A stretch of DNA of 64,000 bases from Bradyrhizobium diazoefficiens (GTDB lineage: Bacteria; Pseudomonadota; Alphaproteobacteria; Rhizobiales; Xanthobacteraceae): contig NZ_CP067102.1 in NCBI RefSeq assembly GCF_016616885.1, positions 7,840,501-7,904,500 of the forward strand. The letters run 5' to 3'. The notes under the pieces were generated by a model that had not been told where the DNA came from, made no database searches, and worked only from the letters and a program-made list of their open reading frames with translations. The stretch's first letter is position 1. Each line of letters opens with the position of its first letter. Positions 1-8,346 of the stretch are shown here, piece after piece. The position numbers were made by a program, and so were the translations under genes.

Positions 1-1
1 A

Positions 2-751
2 GCCACCGGTCTCACCAAGCGCTACGGCGGCCTCGTCGCCAACAGCGACATCGATTTCAGCGTCAATCAGGGCGAGCTGCGCGGCATCATCGGCCCCAAC
101 GGCGCCGGCAAATCGACCTTCTTCAAGATGCTGACCTGCGAGGTCCCGCCAACCTCGGGCCGGATCGTGTTCGAGGGACGCGACATCACGGGATTGAAGA
201 TCACTGAAGTCTGCCAGCTCGGGCTGACCAAGAGCTATCAGGTCAACCAGCTCTTCACTGGCCTGACGGTACGGCAGAACCTGACAATCGCCGCGCTCGC
301 CGAGCTGCGTGGCAAGTTCCGGCTCGACCTGTTCCGTTCGCTCTCTGGCGTCAGAGGCCTGACGGAGCAGGTGGAGCACACGCTCGCGCTGGTCAATTTG
401 ACCCTCCGCGCCGACACGCCCGTATCAGAGCTCGCCTATGGTGAGAAGCGCCGGCTCGAAATCGGGCTCGCGCTGGCGACGTCGCCGCGCCTGTTGCTGC
501 TCGACGAACCGCTTGCGGGCATGAGCCCGCGCGAGCGGGTCGAAACCGTCCAGTTGCTCAAATCGATCGCGCGCGGCCGCACCATGATCATCATCGACCA
601 CGACATGGATTCGCTGTTCGAGCTGGTCGAGCGCGTGACGGTGCTGCAGGAGGGCCGCGTGCTGGTCTCCGGCACGCCTGAGGAAATCAAGACCAACGCC
701 GCAGTGCAGGAAGCCTATCTCGGCGGCGTGCACGGAGAGATCGCCGCATGA
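2..751 (+). CDS. LivG-like branched-chain amino acid ABC transporter ATPase, 5' partial
   Basis: This is the nucleotide-binding subunit of a HAAT-family (branched-chain amino acid or related carboxylate/amide) importer at the inner face of the membrane. The reading frame is open from base 2, so the start lies upstream of the window. Walker A (GPNGAGKS) is encoded around 92-115. Walker B with its glutamate (LLLLDEP) and an H-loop (IIIDHDMD) follow. The helical domain inserts a YQVNQLF segment typical of LivG. The stop overlaps the start of the next ATPase by four bases (ATGA), which is the usual livG-livF arrangement. The permeases and binding protein must lie upstream. The substrate cannot be told from an ATPase. 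Confidence 0.93.
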   Translation, partial: ATGLTKRYGGLVANSDIDFSVNQGELRGIIGPNGAGKSTFFKMLTCEVPPTSGRIVFEGRDITGLKITEVCQLGLTKSYQVNQLFTGLTVRQNLTIAALAELRGKFRLDLFRSLSGVRGLTEQVEHTLALVNLTLRADTPVSELAYGEKRRLEIGLALATSPRLLLLDEPLAGMSPRERVETVQLLKSIARGRTMIIIDHDMDSLFELVERVTVLQEGRVLVSGTPEEIKTNAAVQEAYLGGVHGEIAA

Positions 752-1446
752 GCCTGATCGAGGTCACCGGCCTGAACAGCTATTACGGGGATTCCCACAT
801 CCTGTTCGACGTCGCCATGCATGTCGAACGTCACGAGGTGGTGGCGCTGCTCGGCCGCAACGGCGCCGGCAAGAGCACCACGCTGAAGAGCCTGATGGGC
901 GTGGTGACGCCGCGCAGCGGCAGCGTGAGGTTCGACGGCATCGATATCGCCGGCCGCAGGAGCCACAAGATCGCGCAGGCGGGCATGCAGCTCGTGCACG
1001 AGGAGCGGCGCATCTTCGGCAGCCTGTCGGTGGAGGAGAACATCGTCCTCGCCGGCATCACCGCGCCAAAGCGCTGGCCGCTCGGGCGCATCTACGAGAT
1101 GTTTCCGCGACTGAAGGAGCGGCGCAGCAATCGCGGCACCGAGCTCTCCGGCGGCGAGCAGCAGATGCTCGCCATCGCGCGGGCGCTGGTGCGCGATCCC
1201 AAGATCGTGCTGCTGGACGAGCCGTTCGAGGGCCTCGCCCCCGTCATCGTTCACGATCTCGTCAAGGCCTGCCGCGAGCTCGCGGTCGCCGGCCAGACCA
1301 TCGTGCTGGTCGAGCAGAATCTTGCGGCAACGCTGGCGTTGGCGACGCGGATCTACATCATCAACAACGGCCACATCGTCCACGAGGGTCCGGCGCGGGA
1401 GCTCAAGGCCCAGCCGGAGCTGCTCCAGCGCTATCTCGGCGTTTAG
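748..1446 (+). CDS. LivF-like branched-chain amino acid ABC transporter ATPase
   Basis: Second ATPase of the same importer, 232 aa, the normal LivF length. Walker A GRNGAGKS is at residues 36-43, the ABC signature LSGGEQQ at about 133-139 and Walker B (IVLLDEP) at about 153-159. A VEQN H-loop motif follows, which is typical of LivF. It starts inside the stop of the preceding gene, so the two are translationally coupled. It is the last gene of the operon: a palindromic repeat and the convergent HIT gene follow. LivF pairs with LivG as a heterodimer. The transported compound is not determined. Confidence 0.93.
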   Translation: MSLIEVTGLNSYYGDSHILFDVAMHVERHEVVALLGRNGAGKSTTLKSLMGVVTPRSGSVRFDGIDIAGRRSHKIAQAGMQLVHEERRIFGSLSVEENIVLAGITAPKRWPLGRIYEMFPRLKERRSNRGTELSGGEQQMLAIARALVRDPKIVLLDEPFEGLAPVIVHDLVKACRELAVAGQTIVLVEQNLAATLALATRIYIINNGHIVHEGPARELKAQPELLQRYLGV

Positions 1447-1456
1447 ATTATTGTTT

Positions 1457-1505
1457 GAGCATGATCTCTTCGGAAATCCACTGCACACTTTTCCGGATCA
1501 TGCTC
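1457..1505. repeat. GAGCATGATC palindromic repeat, long form
   Basis: A 49-bp imperfect palindrome lies between two convergent genes. The outer arms GAGCATGATC (1457-1466) and GATCATGCTC (1496-1505) are perfect complements, with inner arms close to TTCGGAAA and TTTTCCGG. A compact form of the same arms occurs at 49086-49110. It probably folds into a cruciform or a bidirectional terminator. Its last base is the first base of the HIT stop codon triplet. Confidence 0.8.
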
Positions 1506-1930
1506 TAGCCACCAATTGCCGCGATCATCCGCCTGGCGTGATCGGCGAGCACGGCCATGTCTTCCTTGCGCGTCTGCGCCGGCAGCAGCGCGACGCCGGC
1601 CCTGACCGGCATGACGTGCAGGTGCAGGTGAAACACCACCTGCCCGCTGGCCGGCTCGCTGAACTGCTGCAGGATGATCCCCTCGGCGTCGAACGCCTTC
1701 ATCGCCGCGACCGCAATCCGCTTGGCGGTCCGGGCGACCGCGGCGAGATCGTCGTCCGCAATGTCGAGAATGCCGCGCGCCGGGGCCCTCGGAATCACCA
1801 GCGTGTGCCCCGGCGAGCGCGGCATGACGTCCAGGAAGGCGAAGCTGCGGTCGTCCCTGTACACCTCTAAGCAGGGAATCTCGCCGCGCAGGATCTTTGC
1901 GAAGACGTTCTGATCGTCATAGGCCGTCAT
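1505..1930 (-). CDS. HIT family (histidine triad) protein
   Basis: A 141-aa HIT-fold nucleotide hydrolase or transferase of the Hint/HinT type. The His triad HLHLHV lies at residues 101-106, preceded by the usual SxGQxVxH segment. These proteins hydrolyse nucleoside phosphoramidates or adenylates in the cytoplasm. The start chosen is the ATG at 1930, which has GGAGGA seven to eight bases upstream. The open frame continues for 90 codons further, but that part is basic, featureless and antisense to prmC. The gene faces prmC head to head. The in vivo substrate is unknown. Confidence 0.9.
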   Translation of the reverse strand: MTAYDDQNVFAKILRGEIPCLEVYRDDRSFAFLDVMPRSPGHTLVIPRAPARGILDIADDDLAAVARTAKRIAVAAMKAFDAEGIILQQFSEPASGQVVFHLHLHVMPVRAGVALLPAQTRKEDMAVLADHARRMIAAIGG

Positions 1931-2021
1931 GGATGTCCTCCTTCGCTGCGCGGTGCGATCAAACGCGCTCCTTTCCGTTGACGCAAGCAATGCCGCCGAT
2001 CTATCCAAGATGCCAGGCAGG

Positions 2022-2918
2022 ATGGCTCCATTGGCGACAGGTTTCGATTCCGGACACAGCATCGAGGGTGCGCGGCGCGCGCTCGCGGCGCGGCTGCAAT
2101 CGGCCGGCATCGAAGAGCCCTCCTTCGATGCGCGCCTGCTCGTCGGCGCCGCGCTGGGGCTCGATCTGACCGGCCTGATCACGCAGGCGGCACGATATCT
2201 CACACCCGAGGAAGCTGAGCGGCTCGAAGCCTATGCGGGCCGAAGGCTTGCGCATGAGCCGGTCGCCCGCATTCTCGGTGCCAGGGAATTCTGGGGTCTG
2301 CCGTTCCGCCTGTCCGAGGCGACACTGGTACCGCGGCCGGACACCGAGACCGTGGTGGAGCTGGCGCTCGAGATTTTTCGCGAACGCGCGATCGCAGGAC
2401 GGCGCCCGCGCATCGCCGACATCGGCACCGGATCGGGCGCGATCCTGCTCGCGCTGCTGCACGAGATTCCAGATGCTTTCGGCGTCGGCACCGATTTGAG
2501 CCTCACCGCACTCGGCACGGCAAAAGGCAATGCCGCCGCCCTCGGCCTCGCCGACCGGGCGGCGTTCGTCGCCTGCTCCTATGCAGCCGCGCTTCACGGC
2601 CCGTTCGATTTGATCGTGTCCAACCCGCCCTACATTCCTGCCGGGGAAATTCCGAAACTGAGCATCGAGGTGCGCGAGCACGATCCGCATCTGGCGCTCG
2701 ACGGCGGCAATGACGGCTATGACGCCTACCGCGCTCTGATCCCACAGGCGGCCGAGCGGCTCGCGCCCGGCGGGGCCCTGATCGTCGAGGCCGGACAGGG
2801 CCAGGCCGGGGACATTGCAACCTTGATGGCGGCAGCTGCGTTATCGCTGGACAGGCCGCCCAAGGCCGACCTGGCGGGCATCCCCAGGGCCGTCTCGGCC
2901 CGAAAAATGCCTCCATAA
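2022..2918 (+). CDS. prmC: Peptide chain release factor N(5)-glutamine methyltransferase PrmC/HemK
   Basis: Uses S-adenosylmethionine to methylate the glutamine of the GGQ motif in release factors RF1 and RF2. The N-terminal helical substrate domain (residues 1-100) ends in EFWGLPF and PRPDTE, both PrmC hallmarks. SAM motif I (DIGTGSGA) is at 133-140 and the catalytic NPPY motif at 201-204. The frame is open back to an ATG at 1929, but that codon overlaps the divergent HIT start. The ATGs at 2010 and 2022 give the family length (about 298 aa); neither has a strong Shine-Dalgarno sequence, so the start is uncertain. prfA, its usual partner, is not in the window. A DUF4167 gene follows after a long gap. 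Confidence 0.92.
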   Translation: MAPLATGFDSGHSIEGARRALAARLQSAGIEEPSFDARLLVGAALGLDLTGLITQAARYLTPEEAERLEAYAGRRLAHEPVARILGAREFWGLPFRLSEATLVPRPDTETVVELALEIFRERAIAGRRPRIADIGTGSGAILLALLHEIPDAFGVGTDLSLTALGTAKGNAAALGLADRAAFVACSYAAALHGPFDLIVSNPPYIPAGEIPKLSIEVREHDPHLALDGGNDGYDAYRALIPQAAERLAPGGALIVEAGQGQAGDIATLMAAAALSLDRPPKADLAGIPRAVSARKMPP

Positions 2919-3382
2919 AAGCCGGATTGGGCTGCAAAAAACCTCTTGGAATATCCCTTGGGAACGACTACCTTTCGCTTAGCACATCGGTGTCGGCCCC
3001 GTAGACCTACGGGCGAAAGCCGGGCTCTCAGGCGAGAGCTTCACTGATTTATGGTTCCAAGCCGCAGGTCCTGTTAAGCGCGATGACCCACTGAGGTACG
3101 CTGCTTTCCGACCGCAACGTGAACGAAAGCCTGATATTGCGCTTGAAGACTTACGCAAGAAAGCTGGGCTTGTTTCGGCAGGCGATATGAATGGGTTCGC
3201 TGGCAATGGATGCTGGCGGGTGGGGAACGCGTCTTTGTTGAACGCGACGGTCGACGAACATCGGCAGGGTTCCAATTCACTCTTGCGCGCGGTACGCGCA
3301 AGGCATGTGAACCGCTGTCATCAGGTCACACCAAGCAATCAGTAATGCGTGCAACCTTTAGGGCTGGAATTAAAGGCAGGAC
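2919..3382. other. 464-bp intergenic region with clustered hairpins
   Basis: No gene recognised. Composition is visibly less GC-rich than the flanks. Near its 5' end, CCCGTA/TACGGG (2998-3013) and GCTCTC/GAGAGC (3024-3039) form two tight hairpins with four-base loops. CTTTCGC (2972-2978) can pair with GCGAAAG (3013-3019) around the first hairpin. This could be a structured leader or a small RNA. One forward frame stays open for about 118 codons (about 2984-3345) but has no start codon near its beginning and no family I recognise, so it may be a gene relic. Confidence 0.4.
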
Positions 3383-4186
3383 ATGAGAAACGGTCAGAAC
3401 AAGCAGCGGATGCGCAACCGCAACAACAATAATAACAACAACAATAACCGGCGCGGCCAGAACCCGATGACCCGGGTCTACGAATCGAACGGCCCCGACA
3501 TCAAGATCCGCGGCACCGCCTCGCACATTGCCGAAAAATATCTTCAGCTTGCGCGGGACGCGCGCTCTTCGGGCGACCCGGTCGCGGCCGAAAACTACTA
3601 CCAGCATGCCGAGCATTATTTCCGACTGATCGCGGCAGCCCAGGAACAGTTCCGCCAAAATCAGCAGCCGCGCGGCGACGAGCCCCTCAGCACCAGCAGC
3701 GACGACGGCGAGGACGATGGCGAGAATTTCTCGAATTTCGGCCAGGAGCCGGGTTTCGTCCCGCAGCCGCAGCAGCAGAATTTTGCGCGCGACGGCCAGC
3801 GCGATCACCAGCAACGTGACCACCAGCAGCGTGATTATCAGCAGCGTGACAACCAGCCCTATCAGCGCGAGAACCAGCAGCCGCGCGAGCATCGCGAGCG
3901 CGACCACCGTCCGCAGCCGCAATATCAGCCGCAGCCGCAGCCCCAACCGCAACCGCTGAACCAGCCGCAGCCCGTCATTGCCGATGCCGGCAGTGTCGAC
4001 CGCCTGCCCTCCTTCATCACCGGCGCACAGCCACAGGTGAATGGTGCTCCGGGCGGTTTCGAAGGTGGCAATGCCGGTGGTGGCGAGCGGTTTCCGCGGC
4101 GGCGTCGCCGGCCGCACGGTGGTCCGCGCCCCGAGCGCGAGGCTGCTCCTGCCGCTTCCGGCGACGATCTCGCCCCCAGCGAGTAA
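3383..4186 (+). CDS. DUF4167 domain protein with Asn-rich head and Gln/Arg-rich tail
   Basis: A 267-aa protein. Residues 1-27 form a basic Asn-rich stretch with a run of nine Asn. Residues about 30-95 are the conserved DUF4167 core, predicted helical, with GTASHIAEKY and EHYFRLI as landmarks. From about 100 to the end the chain is disordered: HQQRD/YQQRD repeats, then PQPQ runs, then a basic RRRRR segment. The family is widespread in Rhizobiales downstream of prmC and has no established function. The basic heads and tails suggest nucleic acid or polyanion binding; that is inference. The ATG lies behind a purine-rich AAAGGCAGG site. Confidence 0.85.
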   Translation: MRNGQNKQRMRNRNNNNNNNNNRRGQNPMTRVYESNGPDIKIRGTASHIAEKYLQLARDARSSGDPVAAENYYQHAEHYFRLIAAAQEQFRQNQQPRGDEPLSTSSDDGEDDGENFSNFGQEPGFVPQPQQQNFARDGQRDHQQRDHQQRDYQQRDNQPYQRENQQPREHRERDHRPQPQYQPQPQPQPQPLNQPQPVIADAGSVDRLPSFITGAQPQVNGAPGGFEGGNAGGGERFPRRRRRPHGGPRPEREAAPAASGDDLAPSE

Positions 4187-4218
4187 GCTGCAACCAGATT
4201 TCAGATTTACGATGCATG

Positions 4219-4243
4219 ATCGTCCCGGCCTCGCCGGGACGAT
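4219..4243. terminator. Rho-independent terminator-like hairpin
   Basis: An 11-bp perfect stem (ATCGTCCCGGC with GCCGGGACGAT) with loop CTC is followed on the plus strand by TTGTTTTT. It ends the DUF4167 transcript and lies against the end of the convergent methyltransferase gene. Confidence 0.8.
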
Positions 4244-4250
4244 TTGTTTT

Positions 4251-4994
4251 TCAGGTCCGCCTCACCGACGTCGAGGACGGCACGAGCACCGGCTTCAACG
4301 AGGGAATCAGCCGCGCCCGTTCGCGCTTGGCGGGGATCGCGCGATAGACCTGCTTGGTCGCTTCGACGATGTGGACGCCGGCAAAAGGCAGCGACAGCGC
4401 AGCTCCAGCGCGCTCCCACATCTGCGCCGATTTCAGCACCCAGCGGCCCGCATAAGGCGGCATGAACAAGGCCTCGCCCCAGCCGGTCGGCGTGAACCAG
4501 GTCTGGCGCAACAGGTCCGTGATCTGTGAGCGCGAATAGGGACGGCCATGGCCGAACGGCGTGTTGTCGCTGCGCGTCCACACCCCGCGCCGATTCGGGA
4601 TCACCGCCATGACGCGGCCGGACGGCGACAGCACCCGCCAGATCTCCCGCAGCAGCGCGGCCGGATCGTCCGACATCTCGAGCGCATGGACCAGCAGGAT
4701 GCGGTCGACCGCGGCGTCGGGAAGCGGCAGCGAGAATTCATCCACCAGCGAAGCCAGCGCGGGCCGCCCCGTGGGCCATTTCAACACGCCCTGCGCCGCC
4801 GGCATGAAGGCGATGCAGCGTTCCGCATCCTCGCGGAACAACCCCAGATAGGGCGTGGGATACCCGATGCCGAGCACACGCTGGCCCTCGGCATTCGGCC
4901 AGCGCTCCCGAATGCCGCGATTGATCATCTGCCGTGCCACGATGCCGAGGCGCCGGGAATAAAACTCGCGAAGGTCGACGACGTCGATGGTCAT
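4251..4994 (-). CDS. Class I SAM-dependent methyltransferase
   Basis: A 247-aa protein with a Methyltransf_11-like fold: VLGIGYPTPYLG (about 40-51) stands in place of the classic GxGxG loop, and the post-motif REIWRVLSPSGRVMAVIPN (about 116-134) is typical of the family. The central part places a Leu-Pro-rich strand and a VHALEM acidic motif where motif II/III is expected. The substrate is unknown; it could be a small molecule or lipid. It is convergent with DUF4167 and divergent from gloB, with about 108 bp between the two starts. Confidence 0.8.
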   Translation of the reverse strand: MTIDVVDLREFYSRRLGIVARQMINRGIRERWPNAEGQRVLGIGYPTPYLGLFREDAERCIAFMPAAQGVLKWPTGRPALASLVDEFSLPLPDAAVDRILLVHALEMSDDPAALLREIWRVLSPSGRVMAVIPNRRGVWTRSDNTPFGHGRPYSRSQITDLLRQTWFTPTGWGEALFMPPYAGRWVLKSAQMWERAGAALSLPFAGVHIVEATKQVYRAIPAKRERARLIPSLKPVLVPSSTSVRRT

Positions 4995-5102
4995 GACGGC
5001 AATGTAACATGCACAAGGCGGCGGCTGCGCGCTGAATATTGCATTGCCTGCGCAACGTTAACGCCATATTTGTCTGACGGGGCTGAGCCCGATGGAGATG
5101 TC

Positions 5103-5870
5103 ATGGCCGCCGAAATTCGTACTTTCACCTGTTTAAACGACAATTTCGGTTATCTGATCCACGATGTGGAAACCAAGGCAACCGCCTCGATCGACGCCCC
5201 CGAAGCCGGTCCCATCATCAAGGCGCTGGAGCGGGAGGGCTGGCAGCTCACCGATATCCTGATCACCCATCATCATGGCGATCATGTCGGCGGAGTCGCC
5301 GAACTCAAGCAGAAATACAATTGCCGCGTCGTCGCGCCGCATGACAAGACGACGAAAATTGCCGATGTCGATTTGCGGGTCGCCAATGCCGACGTGGTCA
5401 AGGTCGGCACGCTGCTCGGGCGTGTGCTGGAAACGCCTGGCCACACGCTCGACCATATCTCCTACGTGTTCGACACAGAGAAGATACTGTTCGCCGCCGA
5501 TACGCTGTTCTCGATCGGCTGCGGCCGCGTGTTCGAGGGCACCTACCCGATGATGTGGGACTCGCTGTTGAAGCTGCGGGCCTTGCCCGACGACTTCAAG
5601 CTCTATTGCGGCCACGAATACACGGCGTCCAACGTCAAGTTCGCGCTGACCGTCGATCCCGACAACGCGGCTCTCCAGGCGCGCGCGGCGGAAGTGACGA
5701 GGCTGCGGGCGGAGAACAAGCCGACCATTCCCTCACTGCTTGGTGATGAGAAGCGAGCAAACGTGTTCCTGCGCGCTGATGAACCGTCAGTCGCAGCCAG
5801 GCTACACATGAAGGGCGCGGATGCCGCCGCAGTGTTCGGCGAGCTGCGCGAGCGCAAAAACAAGTCCTGA
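5103..5870 (+). CDS. gloB: Hydroxyacylglutathione hydrolase (glyoxalase II)
   Basis: Hydrolyses S-lactoylglutathione to lactate and glutathione, the second step of methylglyoxal detoxification. It is 255 aa, the normal glyoxalase II size. The metallo-beta-lactamase metal motif HHHGDH is at residues 56-61. Further ligands come from GHTLDH, the aspartate of FAADTLF and the histidine of CGHEYT. The C-terminal HAGH domain (about 170-255) includes NKPTIPSLLGDE. The ATG at 5103 has GGAG upstream. The frame is open 185 codons further upstream, but that part is the antisense of the neighbouring methyltransferase. Confidence 0.95.
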   Translation: MAAEIRTFTCLNDNFGYLIHDVETKATASIDAPEAGPIIKALEREGWQLTDILITHHHGDHVGGVAELKQKYNCRVVAPHDKTTKIADVDLRVANADVVKVGTLLGRVLETPGHTLDHISYVFDTEKILFAADTLFSIGCGRVFEGTYPMMWDSLLKLRALPDDFKLYCGHEYTASNVKFALTVDPDNAALQARAAEVTRLRAENKPTIPSLLGDEKRANVFLRADEPSVAARLHMKGADAAAVFGELRERKNKS

Positions 5871-5907
5871 AGTACAAGTCCTGACGACCAAGTCCTGACG
5901 GGGATCG

Positions 5908-6330
5908 ATGCCGACCGCAGCCGAGATCATCGCGCGCCTTGAGCTCCGCCCGCACCCCGAGGGCGGACATTATCGCGAGACCTTTCGCGACCAGACCACC
6001 GACGCCAACGGCCGCTCGCGCTCGACACTCATCTACTTCCTGCTCGCGCGCGGCGAGCGCTCGCACTGGCATCGCATCGATGCGGTCGAGACCTGGCATT
6101 ATTATGCCGGCAGCCCGTTGATGCTGCGCATCGCCCATGACGGCTGCTCCCAGCACGTGGTGCGGCTCGGCACGGATCTTGCGAGCGGCGAGCGGCCGCA
6201 GGCCATCGTGCCGGCAGACGCGTGGCAGATGGCGGAGACCACCGGCGAGTGGACGCTGGTCGGCTGCACCGTGGCACCCGCCTTCGAGTTCGCAAAATTC
6301 GAGCTCGCGCCGAAAGGCTGGGAGCCGTAG
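5908..6330 (+). CDS. Cupin domain protein (DUF985 family)
   Basis: A 140-aa single-domain cupin of the Cupin_5 type. LELRPHPEGGHYRETFR (about 11-27) is the family signature, and HWHRIDAVETWHYYAG (about 53-68) supplies the His/Glu positions that bind metal in many cupins. It starts 37 bases after gloB and is probably cotranscribed. Just before it, the phrase AAGTCCTGA occurs three times between 5863 and 5898. The ligand and reaction are unknown. Confidence 0.85.
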   Translation: MPTAAEIIARLELRPHPEGGHYRETFRDQTTDANGRSRSTLIYFLLARGERSHWHRIDAVETWHYYAGSPLMLRIAHDGCSQHVVRLGTDLASGERPQAIVPADAWQMAETTGEWTLVGCTVAPAFEFAKFELAPKGWEP

Positions 6331-6403
6331 CCCAATCTGGAATCGGGTGGGATCGATCAATCCAATACCGTAGGACGGCGCTCTCAGCGAAGAGGAGCGC
6401 ACG

Positions 6404-7087
6404 ATGCACGGAACACTCGGTCCCGCCGCCGTCCAGATCGACCCGGCGATTTTATATTTCGGAACGCCGGTCGTCCTGATCGGATCGACCAATGACGACG
6501 GCTCTCACAATCTCGCGCCGATGTCCTCGGCATGGTGGGTCGGGTGGCGCTGCATGCTCGGGCTCGCGCGCAATTCGAAAACCACCGAGAACATGATTCG
6601 CACCGGCGAATGCGTGCTCAATCTGCCGTCGGCCGATCTCGTTGCCGCCGTCGACCGCCTCGCCCGCACGACGGGCTCGAATCCGGTGCCGCCTGGAAAG
6701 CTTTATCGCAGCTATCGACACGAGAAGGACAAGTTCGGGCTGAGCGGCCTGACCGCGTTGGCGAGCGAAACGGTCGGCGCGCCACGCGTGGCCGAATGCG
6801 CGGTGCAGATGGAAGCGAAGGTCGCTCATGTGCACGAGATGGCGCAGGACGACGCGGTCTGGCGCGGCAATCTCGCCGCGATCGAGGTGCGCATCACGCG
6901 CGTGCACGCGCATCCCGACATCATGATGAACGGGGCGAGCAACCGCATCGATCCCGACAAATGGCGACCGCTGATCCTGAACTTTCAGGAATTCTACGGC
7001 TTGACGCCGCAACGCTTGCAGCGCTCCGAACTCGGACAGATTCCAGAAACGATGTACCGGCCGCCGGGCTGGCAGCCGGCGCTTTAA
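6404..7087 (+). CDS. Flavin reductase-like domain protein
   Basis: A 227-aa protein of the FMN-binding split-barrel group (flavin reductase like / DUF447-type). The N-terminal half carries LIGSTNDDGSHNLAPMSS and a CVLNLPSADL strand, which are the FMN-phosphate and isoalloxazine contact regions in this fold. A good GAGGAG site precedes the ATG by about seven bases. It lies 73 bp after the DUF985 gene and may be in the same transcript. Whether it supplies reduced flavin to a monooxygenase or acts alone cannot be told, since no partner oxygenase is adjacent. Confidence 0.82.
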   Translation: MHGTLGPAAVQIDPAILYFGTPVVLIGSTNDDGSHNLAPMSSAWWVGWRCMLGLARNSKTTENMIRTGECVLNLPSADLVAAVDRLARTTGSNPVPPGKLYRSYRHEKDKFGLSGLTALASETVGAPRVAECAVQMEAKVAHVHEMAQDDAVWRGNLAAIEVRITRVHAHPDIMMNGASNRIDPDKWRPLILNFQEFYGLTPQRLQRSELGQIPETMYRPPGWQPAL

Positions 7088-7094
7088 CTAGGAA

Positions 7095-7379
7095 TTAATC
7101 CTGGTCGGCCGGGACGGGCTTCCGCACGGGTATTCGACGAACAATCCTCGTCAGAAGCTTTTCGTAGGCAGGCCGATAGCCGCCGGTTCGATCTTCATCT
7201 TCTGTCAGTTGGAGGAAGGATTTTCCATCCGTTATCGTAACCACCTTGGGGCGGCCATTCGCGCCCTCGTTCCGATGAATGCCCGTGAACGTTTCGGGTG
7301 TCGCGCTGACTTGCGCCATGGCGCCCGGAGCAGCGAGCATCGATAGCAGCGTGAGCGGTATGGCGAACAAGCGCTTCAT
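7095..7379 (-). CDS. Small secreted hypothetical protein
   Basis: A 94-aa product with a clear Sec signal peptide: basic start, hydrophobic core LFAIPLTLLSMLAAPG, and likely cleavage after AMA. The mature part is polar, with VVTITDGKSFLQLTEDED and an Arg/Lys-rich end. The start overlaps the stop of the EamA gene by one base (TGATG), so it is the second gene of that transcript. It is convergent with the flavin reductase gene, with seven bases between the stops. I do not recognise a family. Confidence 0.65.
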   Translation of the reverse strand: MKRLFAIPLTLLSMLAAPGAMAQVSATPETFTGIHRNEGANGRPKVVTITDGKSFLQLTEDEDRTGGYRPAYEKLLTRIVRRIPVRKPVPADQD

Positions 7380-8245
7380 CACTTCCGCAGCACCATATCC
7401 TTCGCCGCAATCAGGCCGCCGCCGGCGATCAGGATCGCGGCAATCGCAATGTTGGCGCTGGCTTTGGCAAAGCCGGCGGCGATGAGAAAGCCGGTCGACA
7501 AGAGCGGCGTCGCATAGGAGGCGGCGCCCAGCACGCGGATATCGCCGCGCTTCATGCCGATATCCCAGGCGTAGAAGGCTGCGCCGACAGGGCCGATGCC
7601 GAGCCCGAGCACGGCGAGCCATTGCAACGCCGTCTCGGGCCACACCGTAGTTTCGAGCAGGCTATGCATCAGCGCGGCGAGCACCGATGTGGCGAGGCAG
7701 AAGCCCGCGACCGCATCGGTCGGCACCGCCTTCAAACGACGCGACAGCACCGAATAGGCCGCCCAGACGAAGGCGGCGATGAAGGCCGCGACCAATCCCG
7801 GCACCGCGCCCGGCGCGAAGCCGGAGGTATTGCCGGCAAACAGCAGCACGGTGCCGACGAGGCCAAGCACGGCGCCGATGATGTGATGCACCGCGAGCCG
7901 CTCGCCAGGCAAGAACGACGAGAACAGCACGATCAGCAGCGGCCACATGTAATTCAGAAGGCCGGCTTCAGCCGGCGGCGCGAAGCGCAGCGCGAGGAAA
8001 TAGAGCGCGTGATAGCCGAACAGGCCGCCAACGCCGACGAGCCACACGACGAGCGGCTGACGCAGGCTTTTCGCGGCATCGCCGCGGCCGATCCAGGTGA
8101 ACAGGCCGACGAGACCGCCGATCGCAAAGGTCATCGCAGCGAGCTGGAACGCCGGGATCTTTCCGGTCGCCACCGTCATCACTGACAACAACGACCACAT
8201 CAGGATCGCGGTCAATCCAATCAACGTTGCGGTGCGCGGATTCAT
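7379..8245 (-). CDS. EamA family (DMT superfamily) transporter
   Basis: A 288-aa inner-membrane protein with ten predicted transmembrane helices in two EamA repeats (about 10-130 and 150-280). FAPPAEAGLLNYMWPLLIVLFS in repeat 1 resembles the YddG-type exporters of aromatic amino acids and other metabolites, so export of an amino acid-like compound is plausible. The substrate is not determined. It is the first gene of a two-gene unit with the small secreted protein. Confidence 0.88.
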   Translation of the reverse strand: MNPRTATLIGLTAILMWSLLSVMTVATGKIPAFQLAAMTFAIGGLVGLFTWIGRGDAAKSLRQPLVVWLVGVGGLFGYHALYFLALRFAPPAEAGLLNYMWPLLIVLFSSFLPGERLAVHHIIGAVLGLVGTVLLFAGNTSGFAPGAVPGLVAAFIAAFVWAAYSVLSRRLKAVPTDAVAGFCLATSVLAALMHSLLETTVWPETALQWLAVLGLGIGPVGAAFYAWDIGMKRGDIRVLGAASYATPLLSTGFLIAAGFAKASANIAIAAILIAGGGLIAAKDMVLRK

Positions 8246-8271
8246 CGATAGAGGGGGCTCTGAGGACGCTT

Positions 8272-8294
8272 ATGCCCGGCACGAGGCCGGGCAT
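8272..8294. terminator. Terminator-like GC hairpin
   Basis: ATGCCCGGC and GCCGGGCAT pair across a five-base loop (ACGAG). It lies between the phbB stop and the start of the EamA gene, both on the minus strand, and probably ends the phbB transcript. Confidence 0.6.
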
Positions 8295-8346
8295 GGCGTC
8301 TTCATTATCGTCTTGTCGCCCCTGAAGCTACCTGCTTGGCGCGCTA

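Noticed and set aside
1929..2021. Upstream extension of prmC to the ATG at 1929
   Set aside because: That start would overlap the divergent HIT start codon, and the extra residues lie before the conserved PrmC N terminus.
2984..3345. 118-codon open frame as a gene
   Set aside because: There is a stop immediately upstream and no usable start codon in its first half; kept only as a possible relic.
3421..3450. AAC/AAT triplet run as a possible repeat array or CRISPR
   Set aside because: It is the Asn run of the DUF4167 coding sequence; there are no spacers and no cas genes.
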